This document shows, piece by piece, positions 25,601-32,970 of a stretch of DNA of 64,000 nucleotides (within the stretch, counting starts at the first letter, position 1; each line of letters starts with the position of its first letter). The DNA lies in assembly GCF_900167135.1 (NCBI RefSeq), contig NZ_FUWZ01000006.1, forward strand, positions 496,001 through 560,000, given 5' to 3'. The notes under the pieces were generated by a model that saw nothing but the letters and a program-made list of their open reading frames with translations, had not been told where the DNA came from and did not search any database. The translations under genes were made by a program, and so were the position numbers. Source of the stretch: Chitinophaga eiseniae (GTDB taxonomy: Bacteria; Bacteroidota; Bacteroidia; Chitinophagales; Chitinophagaceae).

Positions 25601-27634
25601 CGCCATGCATTGGCTGTAGTAATCGTTGGGATCTACCGGCGGCAATACCACGGGAGAAATAGCTGCAGGATCATACAGTCCGTAGCCATTTTCTGCGGAG
25701 AAAGACAATACATTCTTTTCTTCCGACAGCTGAGATAATAATATCTCTTCTTTCTGGGAGATGCTTTTTCTTTGCCTGAAAGCGGCGACCCATGCGGTAC
25801 GCTGCGCTGCCAACCGGTTGCCTTTCTGCAGCCGCAGCGCGATGTCCAGGCCGCCGAGGCGTTGTTCTGTATCACCTTTCAGGAGCTTCTCTGTAACAGC
25901 AGTGACAACGTCATCCTGCTGACTGAGCACCATGTCAATTGCCCTGCTTCTTACAGCAGCGCCTTTACGTTTCAGTATATCCGTGAACGTTTCCATTTCC
26001 TCCAGCGTAAACTGCTGGTCATGCAGAGCATTGAAGGCAATAGACACCACATACTCGCCCCTGTCTTTCAACAGGCGCAGCGCGAAGCTCCGCTGAAAAG
26101 GCGTCAGCGGGCCTTCCTTTTCTTCCTGATGGTAACTATAGGGGGAATAACCTTTCAACAGGGAGCGGGACAACTGCTCCCGCAGCGTCACGTTCATTTC
26201 GTCGAAGTACCCCAGCACGATCTCCAGGCGGTCATCGCGGCCGTTGACCAGGTTGATCATGGCGCTGAACACATTGCTGCGTTCATATTTGACGGTCATC
26301 CAGGAGAAGATGTTTCCTTCAAATGTTTTCTCTTTAAGGTCTACGTTCTGTGCGATCGCATGCAGCCTGTCAAACAGTTCAGGGTAATGCATGTCGTAGT
26401 GACCGGTATTAAAATGTATTTTATTATTGATGATCACCAGCGCCCTCGTTTTTACGGCAAGGTCCGGGTCATTCAGCGCTTCATAGGCTGCCGGCATGTC
26501 TACGTTGTAGTAGTTTGTTTCTACCGCAAACTTCAGCGCCAGGCAACGTTTTTCCGCGCTCTTGTCTTTCAGCAGCTCAAATACCAGTGGCCGGGTAGCC
26601 ATCACGTCCATCACGCCGAGCGCCCACAACGCCATATATACGTCCGTGTTATTTTTACTTTTAACCGCTGCGGGGATGGTGTTGGGCGCTTCGAGGTATT
26701 CCAGGCCTTTCTCGAGGAAAGTGCGGACGGTGCTTTCTTTTTCTGCTTCCCAGAAGAGGCCGGCCCACACATCCAGGGCCCGTACGACGGACGAGAAGCG
26801 GGTCAGCTTATTGTCCAGCACTACTTTCAGCATGTATTTAAGTGCGCCCACAGAAGTTTCATCCAGCGCCTCCATAATGGTCTGACGCAGCCCTTCCTGG
26901 CGTTGTGCCGCCAGCAGCAGCTGTTCGACCAGTTTCCAGGCCGCTGGCTTATGGGAGTTAAGCAGCGCTTTGATCAATGCGCTGCTGACCTTACCCTGGG
27001 GATCTTTGTTATAGACGATGTCTTCACATACTTTAAAAAAGGAGTCGTTGCCCAGGTCGATCGCGGCGGACCACAGCCGGTACAACACTCCGCCGAAGAA
27101 ATTTCCTTCATAGCGTACCTGTTCTTCCAGGCTCAGGTCAAAACAGGTATACTCTGTTTTAGGGTAGTATACAAACTGATAGGCCGTGGGAATGATCTGC
27201 CGGAAGAATTCCAACTGGAGCACAAAATACACTTCGGGGTCATTGGGCGCGCGGAAAGAGCGGCGGGCATATCCTGTCTGGTACATCTGGTGGGGCATCT
27301 GCTCCCAGGCATGTTTAACATAGGCGCCTGTTTCCCTGCCAAAGAGGTATTCCAGCAGGTTAGCACCTTCTCTCGTATCCCAATAGCCGGCCGTGAGCAA
27401 CTCAGCGATCCGGTTATATTTTTCATCTTTATAGGTAATGGCAAAGGTCTGATAGTAGCTGGTATCCCTGTCGCGCGCCAGCAGCTTGTTCAGCATGATC
27501 AGCACAATTTCTGCAGACGCTTTTGTCAGCAGCGGATGGGTAGCTTCACCGTTGTAAACGGTCATCAGTTCATCGGCCAGATTTTCGATGTAATGGGGTT
27601 TAATCCTGGTCTTCAGGAATTCTTTAACGTCCAT
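22601..27634 (-). CDS. Giant DUF4132-domain protein
   Basis: A 1,677-aa cytoplasmic protein. The N-terminal two-thirds is all helical with HEAT-like repeats (for example KSAEKRCLALKFAVE, GEYVVSIAFNALHDQQ). The C-terminal part (about from residue 1290) matches the DUF4132 domain known from E. coli YehI/MolR: a strongly conserved YQRYCFEKSVQQPFKQVFREL block, GWKVDYEEGLQKVFH, and a GRIFLPFVDEDPRSAELISKVLLLA tail. The function of this family is not established. I use the ATG at 27634 rather than a TTG two codons earlier. It is preceded by a 141-aa gene 60 bp upstream, which may encode a partner, and ends at a strong terminator. Confidence 0.85.
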   Translation of the reverse strand: MDVKEFLKTRIKPHYIENLADELMTVYNGEATHPLLTKASAEIVLIMLNKLLARDRDTSYYQTFAITYKDEKYNRIAELLTAGYWDTREGANLLEYLFGRETGAYVKHAWEQMPHQMYQTGYARRSFRAPNDPEVYFVLQLEFFRQIIPTAYQFVYYPKTEYTCFDLSLEEQVRYEGNFFGGVLYRLWSAAIDLGNDSFFKVCEDIVYNKDPQGKVSSALIKALLNSHKPAAWKLVEQLLLAAQRQEGLRQTIMEALDETSVGALKYMLKVVLDNKLTRFSSVVRALDVWAGLFWEAEKESTVRTFLEKGLEYLEAPNTIPAAVKSKNNTDVYMALWALGVMDVMATRPLVFELLKDKSAEKRCLALKFAVETNYYNVDMPAAYEALNDPDLAVKTRALVIINNKIHFNTGHYDMHYPELFDRLHAIAQNVDLKEKTFEGNIFSWMTVKYERSNVFSAMINLVNGRDDRLEIVLGYFDEMNVTLREQLSRSLLKGYSPYSYHQEEKEGPLTPFQRSFALRLLKDRGEYVVSIAFNALHDQQFTLEEMETFTDILKRKGAAVRSRAIDMVLSQQDDVVTAVTEKLLKGDTEQRLGGLDIALRLQKGNRLAAQRTAWVAAFRQRKSISQKEEILLSQLSEEKNVLSFSAENGYGLYDPAAISPVVLPPVDPNDYYSQCMAEGPFGFSMPMARLHERFIQLNELFQQHAAHEYEVDNWDNTRSTVLLGNTFQNCKVYTHKFASKEEEYAHYPLPEVWDKWFGESGLAPRDLFIITVLMRDMYDIHNGALGEGIMKRHLPSYAEVIPEVLRGDRHYKYNDPILKIVRALQIIHPFEQQQEFLLGGCKQVFNALTPEILQSSEKTYNGVVGWQSSSTLSNFLTYLNGVPSDKQLLQDCWNLYHWRQFTGLPEMVRAYPPPLEVFIKAFEAGLIPESEMYRGLISAENMRILSRTHSHHARKQENYLEAYPFLEKMFVKVREHLLDIELKRGDSGTPVTHMVQALQKIYGINRFGEIWAGLGKTTLNRGYIYSYSSTEMSKQKIFSLLLKCCFPLPEDTQALFDDTVKKIKLTEAQLIEAAVYAPQWQKFVSQHLGWKGLDSAIWWMHAHTKSAGNEQNAEAESEIARYSAVDLQDFKDGAVDKDWFLNTYKELGKQRWAIVYEAAKFISDGNAHRRARLYADVMTGDLKIKEVTQKVKEKRDQDYLRLYGLIPLSRSNAEKDVLARYEYLQQFKKESRQFGAQKQSSEGLALRIAMENLARNAGYADPQRLSWAMETRQVQNILSKETQVQYDDVTIGLVIDEEGQADVVAFKGDKQLKAVPPKYKKDKKIEELNEHKKTLREQFRRSRKGLEDAMVRGDVFSSAELATLFDHPVISRHLEKLVFITDKASGFYHSGSLVDAKGKQTKLTDKDNIRIAHSSDLYQAGVWSDYQRYCFEKSVQQPFKQVFRELYVPLEDELKEVSVSRRYAGHQVQPTQTTALLKTRGWKVDYEEGLQKVFHKEGFVAKIYAMADWFSPAEVESPTLETIKFHDLKTYKPVAFKEISPLIFSEVMRDLDLVVSVAHVGGVDPEASHSSIEMRKVLLEETLRLFKLTNVKVEGSHATIKGKLGEYSVHLGSAVVHQLPGRYISILPVHSQHRGRIFLPFVDEDPRSAELISKVLLLARDHEIQDPTVLSQLSQN

Positions 27635-27694
27635 GGTCAAACGAATTAAGGTATGGTAATCGGGTTAAAAAATGAATGTCGGCATAAGTGTTTG

Positions 27695-28120
27695 TTACCA
27701 GATGCTACCGGCGAGGAAAGTCAGCCGGATGAAGGTAATAACGGTTTCGGGATGTAATACAAAAGTACGATCAAGCCCCTGTAACTCCTCCTCATCGGCA
27801 AATACAGCGTACAGGCCATCTTCATAAGCCTGCATAGCTGTCTCCTGTGCTTTGGACATATCTGCTTTGTTTTCATTGTAGATACTGCCAAAGCCCACCT
27901 TTCCGGCGTCGGCCTGGTCGGCCACCTGTTCTTTAGAGAGAAAAGGCAAAAGGTTTTTCTCTGAAGGTTTGTCGTTATAGGCGTTCACCTGTTGTTTGAC
28001 AACGGCAGCCAGCAATTCACGGAGTGACGGGTTAACCGGTAAATCATCTATGACAATCTTTCGTTTCTCTATCAGTGCGTGTTTCCTGCCAGCTTGCCTG
28101 GCATTGATAATCAGGTCCAT
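27695..28120 (-). CDS. Hypothetical protein upstream of the DUF4132 gene
   Basis: A 141-aa cytoplasmic protein, not recognised. It starts with MDLIINARQAGRKHALIEKR, which looks like a small beta strand and helix. A central segment with VKQQVNAYNDKP and an acidic region (FADEEELQGLD) follow, ending in a hydrophobic tail (VITFIRLTFLAGSIW). It is 60 bp upstream of the giant DUF4132 gene on the same strand, so it is likely part of the same transcript and perhaps its functional partner. That link is positional only. Confidence 0.7.
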   Translation of the reverse strand: MDLIINARQAGRKHALIEKRKIVIDDLPVNPSLRELLAAVVKQQVNAYNDKPSEKNLLPFLSKEQVADQADAGKVGFGSIYNENKADMSKAQETAMQAYEDGLYAVFADEEELQGLDRTFVLHPETVITFIRLTFLAGSIW

Positions 28121-28203
28121 TCTAAAATCTTTCGGTATACAAACAAAGTTCGGTAGCGAAGATAACGATACCCTTTCAATAATCTCCCGGGCATATCAAA
28201 AAG

Positions 28204-28611
28204 TTATCCACGGCCATCAGCACGGCTTCCGGTTGTCCACCAGCGCTGTAACGCCAGCCAGATCAGGGCCGGCAGCAGGTGCATGGGCGCCATAAGGCCA
28301 GGGAAAAGCTCCGGAGCGGAGATATCGAGTGGTAAATTTACCATGAAAGGGATGCCGGCGCTGAGCGCCGAAAACAGTACCAGCCAGCGGTTAAAACTGC
28401 GGGGCACCGCTCCTGTCCGGCGTTCCGCCAGCCAGCAGGCCAGCGTGACAAGCATAGCGGCGCCCATATTAGCGCTGATGATGGCCGGTACCGGCGCCAC
28501 CCGGGAAAAGTCCACTCCCAGCGCCGACTGGTAAAAAACAGCGTAGCCCACGGACAATGCCGCAGCTACCAGCCCGGTGGCAAGTCCACACCAGAAAAGA
28601 GCGGGGCGCAT
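28204..28611 (-). CDS. Small four-helix membrane protein (DUF6069-like)
   Basis: A 135-aa inner-membrane protein with four hydrophobic segments: about residues 5-27, 43-63, 75-97 and 105-123. The pattern, including an internal ISANMGAAMLVTLACWLAERR and GLMAPMHLLPALIWLAL, resembles small DUF6069-type membrane proteins; the assignment is tentative. Its ATG overlaps the stop of the YceI gene by one base (TAATG), which implies translational coupling with the periplasmic YceI protein. Confidence 0.7.
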   Translation of the reverse strand: MRPALFWCGLATGLVAAALSVGYAVFYQSALGVDFSRVAPVPAIISANMGAAMLVTLACWLAERRTGAVPRSFNRWLVLFSALSAGIPFMVNLPLDISAPELFPGLMAPMHLLPALIWLALQRWWTTGSRADGRG

Positions 28612-29147
28612 TATCTGGCAGTAACGGGGACGGTTACCGTAAGATGGGTGTAGTCGGATTCATCGCCACGGGGCGTGGTAATACCGAAGTCTCCCCTGTT
28701 GACCTTAAACGTTCCATGGAACACCCCCTTATCACCATTGCGGGTAAAAGTAAAAGGGATCGTGAAAGGCTTTTTGATACCATGCATATCAAGGGTGCCT
28801 TTGGCATCGTAACCGGTGGCGGTTTTCACCACTTCAGAAGAGATAAAATGGATATAGGGGTACTTCTCCGCATCGAACCACTTCTCTCCGCGGGCGTGGC
28901 GGTTTTTAAGGCCGTTGCCGGTATTGATGGAGGATACGTCCACCAGCACATCAAATTTCGCCGAAGCAGGGTCCTGTTCATCAAATACAACGGTGCCTTT
29001 CATAGATTCAAATGCGCCGTCGGCATACTTGCCGGTGAATTTGACGGAATATCCGCTGCTGATCTTCCAGTTTTGGGTGGTAAAGAAGGTAAAGGCAGCC
29101 ATCAACAATACCAGCACCGCCGCTGCCGGGTAAAGAATCTTTTTCAT
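28611..29147 (-). CDS. YceI-family lipocalin-like exported protein
   Basis: A 178-aa protein with an N-terminal signal or anchor (MKKILYPAAAVLVLLMAAF) and the YceI beta-barrel: NWKISSGYSVKFTGKY, then VLVDVSSINTGNGLKNRHARGEKWFDAEKYPYIHFIS, and the closing TPRGDESDYTHLTVTVPV. YceI proteins bind isoprenoid or other hydrophobic ligands in the periplasm and are often stress-linked. The start at 29147 is chosen because it gives a signal peptide and a -7 box lies 25 bp upstream. The gene is coupled by a one-base stop/start overlap to a small membrane protein. Confidence 0.9.
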   Translation of the reverse strand: MKKILYPAAAVLVLLMAAFTFFTTQNWKISSGYSVKFTGKYADGAFESMKGTVVFDEQDPASAKFDVLVDVSSINTGNGLKNRHARGEKWFDAEKYPYIHFISSEVVKTATGYDAKGTLDMHGIKKPFTIPFTFTRNGDKGVFHGTFKVNRGDFGITTPRGDESDYTHLTVTVPVTAR

Positions 29148-29171
29148 GCGTAACAGTTTGCTTTTTGCAGA

Positions 29172-29206
29172 CAAAAATAAAGCCGGCTTTGGTATAAGCC
29201 GGCTTA
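29172..29206 (-). promoter_or_regulatory. Combined hairpin and -7 box upstream of yceI
   Basis: On the minus strand two copies of the self-complementary AAGCCGGCTT (29205-29196 and 29189-29180) can pair into a hairpin, followed by TTTATTTTTG. The last bases include TATTTTTG (29179-29172), an exact -7 box 25 bp before the yceI ATG. The element can therefore be read as a terminator for transcription arriving from the GH95-like gene, as the yceI promoter, or as both. Confidence 0.55.
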
Positions 29207-29341
29207 AAGTTACGTGATTTATAAGAGTTTGGCAGTATTGGCGGGTACCCTGGAATAGGCCGTATTGATAGACCGTATGAAACTGGATGGTATCAGCCTC
29301 GATGTAGAGCATTCCGGTGCCAGGCCCCATCCCATCCCTCC

Positions 29342-29470
29342 CTTCCCGGCTATGGCGCCGACACCAACCGGCTGCGCATTACCATGAAGTACCTTGTAGA
29401 CTCCAACAAGATAGCGCCTAACAGGGTAGTATTTGGCGCCTATGCAGAAGGGGGCTCGAACCAAACTAAG
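29342..29470 (+). pseudogene. Possible remnant of an OmpA-like C-terminal domain
   Basis: The 361-bp gap between the GH95-like and yceI genes (29216-29576) has no intact gene. On the plus strand an open stretch reads GYGADTNRLRITMKYL followed by VDSNKIAPNRVVFGAYAEGG. This resembles the peptidoglycan-binding end of OmpA-family proteins, where a helix RA..V..YLV..GI is followed by ..RI...G.GE. No preceding OmpA domain or proper start is found, and the frame then runs into low-information sequence. I read it as a decayed fragment; chance resemblance is possible. Confidence 0.25.
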
Positions 29471-29576
29471 TTTCCCCTGTCGTTTATCGACAAATCTGTC
29501 GACAGTACTTTCGACCAACCAGCCGGAGTTGTTCCCTTCCGGGAACGCTCCGGTTATTTGCCCCGGCGTTTACGAA

Positions 29577-32072
29577 TTACTCAAACGCTTCGCTCTGGCG
29601 TTCCCGCTGCAGCATGACCTTCTCTCCCCTGGCAGTAGCGAAAGAGAGCAACCCGCCTTTGAGCACCTGTGCCTTTTTACCATTGCGAAACAGCGCCACC
29701 CTACCCTTCCACGGGTTACGTATCCGGCACATGCCTCCCTGTGCGGCCTCCAGCTTTACAAACGGGATAATCCCCTGCTGTATCGCCGATGTCACTACAA
29801 ACCCTCCCCGGCATAATAAACTAAACTGCGCATCCCACGAAGGAGGCCAGGCGGCAAATACACGGATCACATTGTCCTTGCCAGGGCCGGCCGGCACACT
29901 CTGGCACAACGCCAGCTGCAAAGCCTCTGCCGCCCTTCCCAACCGCTGTACATTGGTAGTCTGATAACCTTCGCTGAGATCCATACGATTCGATAATACC
30001 TCTTCATTTTTACGGCGCCGTAACTGGTTAGGCACCAGGTACTGCACGGCTTCCCGTCTTCCCAGCAACGCCCCGGTGGCCGGCAGTTTGGAGAGCACAT
30101 ATACACCCGCCGTACTGTCGATACCATTATCGAAATAGGTATTGTAGGTATCGTTCCCTATTTGTTGTATGCCAGGGCTGCTTTCCAGGGTACACAGATC
30201 GAAGAACCACACCGGCATGGTATTGCCGTCCGGATGCCCTGACGGATTGCCCTGTAACACCGGCAGCAGCGAACGGCTCCAGGTGGTCTTGCCTGCGGCA
30301 GTATGCTGCGGTAAAGGCGACAAATGATCCAAAAACTCCTGCCATACAGGGACCATATCAGCATCGGTATGCAGCAGCCGCGCGGCTTTGATCGCTACCG
30401 GTAAAATTCCGCGCATAGCGGACATCTCCTCCACCGTATTATGCCCGTCCCAGATAGATTCGTTGTCGTTGATGTGATAGATATGGTACCGGCCGTCCTT
30501 TTCCTTGCGGACATTAGGGAAATTCCGGTAAAATTCCGCCACACCCTTTATCATGGGATAGGCCCGCTGGCGCAGCCAGGCAGTGTCTTGCGTGTATTCG
30601 TAGCGCAACCAGTACTGGTAAGCGATCTTAGCGCCCCGCGAAAAGATATGGCTGACATGCCCGAAGGTGCTGTTGCTTTTAGTTGCGGAATGCCATATTC
30701 CCTGCTTCCAGCCCTCGTCTTTTTTCCAGTTCCAGCGGCTCAGGAAAGGCATTTTCGTATAGGCATAGTTTTTAAAGGCCTGCGACCGTTGCCCCCACGG
30801 TTTTCTGACCAGATAAAGGTCCCGCATTTCAGCGGCGATACTGTCAGGCAACGACGGCGTGTTGTCGAAGCCGGTCGTTTCCGGGATGTAAACACCCTCG
30901 CTGCCCCACTGCTGCCGTGCAGCCACTGCGTAGGAATCATACGCCCTGCTGTACATGTCAAACATAGGTTCCAGCAATTCCATATGATCGGTCTGGAACA
31001 ATGCATTATACAGGCAGCTCTGGTTGGCGCCCCAGTACAGGTGCCCCCACTTACGCTCGTCCCCGTTGGTGGACCACAACATGCCGTTGAATTTGACAGG
31101 ATAACTACCCCGCGAACTGCTGCCCATAATGTAGAGGTACCATGCGTACTGCTGTGCCACATAATCGGCCTGTCCATCGGCACTGTGCAACTGTATATAG
31201 GACCGTTCCCAGAATTTCCGCCACCAGTCACGGTTATCATTGACCAGTGCAGAAAAGCCCCTCTTGCGGGCTGCTTCCAGCTTACCTATCGCCGCTTTCA
31301 CCACATCTTCCCCGGGATCAAAGCTGGCGGCTGTGGCAGCATATATATTATATACTCCGCTGCCAGGCAATGTTCTCAAACGGATGGTGGTCGTGCTGTT
31401 TTGTTCCGCTTCCGCCGCCCGACCGCTGACAGCGGCTACTAACGCACTGCTGCAGTAATAACCGTCTTCCCTGAACTCCTGTGTAAGCACAATATAGTCT
31501 CCCTCCTGCCGTAATCCGGACACGGCAGTATGGCTTCCTTTGCGGGTGACAGGCATACGCAACATGTGCAACATCGTTGTTACCGGCAATGTTTCCTTCC
31601 GCTGGTCCGTGATCTCCAGGGCCAGTACATCTTCCTTTTCCCATACCAGGCCACGGACTGATATGTTCTTCCCGGAAACAACAGACTGTCCTTCATAAAC
31701 CGACAGATGCTGATGAAAGGCCGGCGCGGTGAACACGTCCTGACCAAAGTCTATGTCCATATAGCCGGTACCGTTACAGTAATCGGTGTTCCTTTCATAA
31801 AAACTATTGGAGCCGGAGCTGTTACCGAATACGTCCACACGGTTCAACTGGAACTTCAGCGAAGAGGGAACGGTCCAGACCAGGGTGCCCATGCGGCCGT
31901 TGCCGACCGGCATCCCCTCTTCTGAACGCGCAACCGGACGATCATAGTCAAGGTCGGCGGCACTGGCAATGGCAGCGTAATTGACGGCAGTAGTGTCTTT
32001 ATGGTCCGTATAGGCGTACAGGTGGGTAACAGCGCAGAGGCCGGAACATAACAGGGAAATAAGGTGTTTCAT
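29577..32072 (-). CDS. GH95-like alpha-L-fucosidase/galactosidase-type glycosidase
   Basis: An 831-aa exported protein with a signal peptide ending near YAYTDHKD. The N-terminal beta-sandwich has the family-type motif EGMPVGNGRMGTLVW and QLNRVDVFG. A long alpha/alpha-barrel follows, with HLYWGANQSCLYNALFQTDH and NDNESIWDGHNTVEEMSAMRGILP, the latter probably holding catalytic acidic residues. A C-terminal beta domain (VIRVFAAWPPSWDAQFSLLCRGGFVV) completes the GH95-like layout. GH95 enzymes remove alpha-1,2-fucose or alpha-galactose by inversion. The sequence is divergent, so specificity is open. It fits with the sialidases and hexosaminidase in host- or fungus-type glycan breakdown. Confidence 0.75.
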   Translation of the reverse strand: MKHLISLLCSGLCAVTHLYAYTDHKDTTAVNYAAIASAADLDYDRPVARSEEGMPVGNGRMGTLVWTVPSSLKFQLNRVDVFGNSSGSNSFYERNTDYCNGTGYMDIDFGQDVFTAPAFHQHLSVYEGQSVVSGKNISVRGLVWEKEDVLALEITDQRKETLPVTTMLHMLRMPVTRKGSHTAVSGLRQEGDYIVLTQEFREDGYYCSSALVAAVSGRAAEAEQNSTTTIRLRTLPGSGVYNIYAATAASFDPGEDVVKAAIGKLEAARKRGFSALVNDNRDWWRKFWERSYIQLHSADGQADYVAQQYAWYLYIMGSSSRGSYPVKFNGMLWSTNGDERKWGHLYWGANQSCLYNALFQTDHMELLEPMFDMYSRAYDSYAVAARQQWGSEGVYIPETTGFDNTPSLPDSIAAEMRDLYLVRKPWGQRSQAFKNYAYTKMPFLSRWNWKKDEGWKQGIWHSATKSNSTFGHVSHIFSRGAKIAYQYWLRYEYTQDTAWLRQRAYPMIKGVAEFYRNFPNVRKEKDGRYHIYHINDNESIWDGHNTVEEMSAMRGILPVAIKAARLLHTDADMVPVWQEFLDHLSPLPQHTAAGKTTWSRSLLPVLQGNPSGHPDGNTMPVWFFDLCTLESSPGIQQIGNDTYNTYFDNGIDSTAGVYVLSKLPATGALLGRREAVQYLVPNQLRRRKNEEVLSNRMDLSEGYQTTNVQRLGRAAEALQLALCQSVPAGPGKDNVIRVFAAWPPSWDAQFSLLCRGGFVVTSAIQQGIIPFVKLEAAQGGMCRIRNPWKGRVALFRNGKKAQVLKGGLLSFATARGEKVMLQRERQSEAFE

Positions 32073-32164
32073 ACAGCTGGTATTTACAGACTGACACCAA
32101 GATATTCCGGTCCACCGTAAATTGTTGATAGCAAATTGCTGAAGGATGCTGGTATTTTAGCCTG

Positions 32165-32896
32165 CTAGAAATACTTTTCAAATGTAACGCCGTAGTTAAA
32201 GAGCAGGTTCTCCCTGTCGGTACGATTCAGTTTGTTGTAGGTCATGGAAGCTGTGAGACTTAACCAGCTGCGCAGCTTCACCGACATACTGTTGATACAG
32301 CGGATCATATAGTCGTCCCCATGTATCAGAGAATTCTGAAAATAGTTGTTGCCCTCCAGCACCACAATATTGTGGATGGTCCATTTGTATTGCACGCGAA
32401 AGGAGTTACGCACGGTACTATATACATCCTGGATGGTATCATGCAGGAACAGGTTGCTGTTTTCAAACAGCAACCCGTCAGTGATATTGAGCAAGGCATT
32501 GGGGCGGCGTATCAGGTCATAGCCGATCCCTGCGCCGCCCTGAAAGCGGTTATTGATTTTCAGGGAATAACTTTTGTCATAGTTGGCCAGCCCCCAGTAG
32601 TAGATCTGTGCGGTATCTGTGTACAGGTTAAAATCCACTGCTGCCGATACGTCATTATTTGTCAGCGAAGCATTGTTCTTACCATACACGTAACTGGCGC
32701 CGGCATTGAGCGTCACCCTTTTCTTGCTGACCTTAAAACCCAGGTTGTTGTTCAGCAGGTAGGAGTTGCCATCGTTGGTGCGGTTGATAGACCCGGTAGA
32801 TGCATATTTGACCAGATAGTGGGTGGAATCACTAAACTGGGCAAAACCGGCGTAACCATAAAGCAGGACAACAATCAGGGCAACTATTCTCTTCAT
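32165..32896 (-). CDS. DUF481-family outer membrane beta-barrel protein
   Basis: A 243-aa protein with a signal peptide (ends near GYAGFAQ) and alternating polar/hydrophobic strands ending in an aromatic residue (VTFEKYF), as expected for a beta-barrel. Blocks such as SLKINNRFQGGAGIGYDLIRRPNALLNITDGLLFE and NSFRVQYKW match DUF481 (YdiY-like) proteins. The function is unknown; members are thought to sit in the outer membrane. I take the ATG at 32896 over a TTG at 32902. It lies between two predicted glycan-active genes on the same strand. Confidence 0.85.
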   Translation of the reverse strand: MKRIVALIVVLLYGYAGFAQFSDSTHYLVKYASTGSINRTNDGNSYLLNNNLGFKVSKKRVTLNAGASYVYGKNNASLTNNDVSAAVDFNLYTDTAQIYYWGLANYDKSYSLKINNRFQGGAGIGYDLIRRPNALLNITDGLLFENSNLFLHDTIQDVYSTVRNSFRVQYKWTIHNIVVLEGNNYFQNSLIHGDDYMIRCINSMSVKLRSWLSLTASMTYNKLNRTDRENLLFNYGVTFEKYF

Positions 32897-32970
32897 AATC
32901 AATTTCTTAATATATTAACGGTGTTATCCCGCAACAATTAACGTGCCCGAAGTTGTCGTGCCTGCCACTA

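Noticed and set aside
25772..27649. A 625-codon plus-strand frame inside the DUF4132 gene
   Set aside because: It is antisense to a well-supported gene and has no recognisable domain or promoter; it is a product of the codon bias of the true strand.
29219..29518. A 99-codon minus-strand frame in the gap between yceI and the GH95-like gene
   Set aside because: No recognised motif, no promoter box, and composition unlike neighbours; the plus-strand OmpA-like fragment is a slightly better reading of this stretch.
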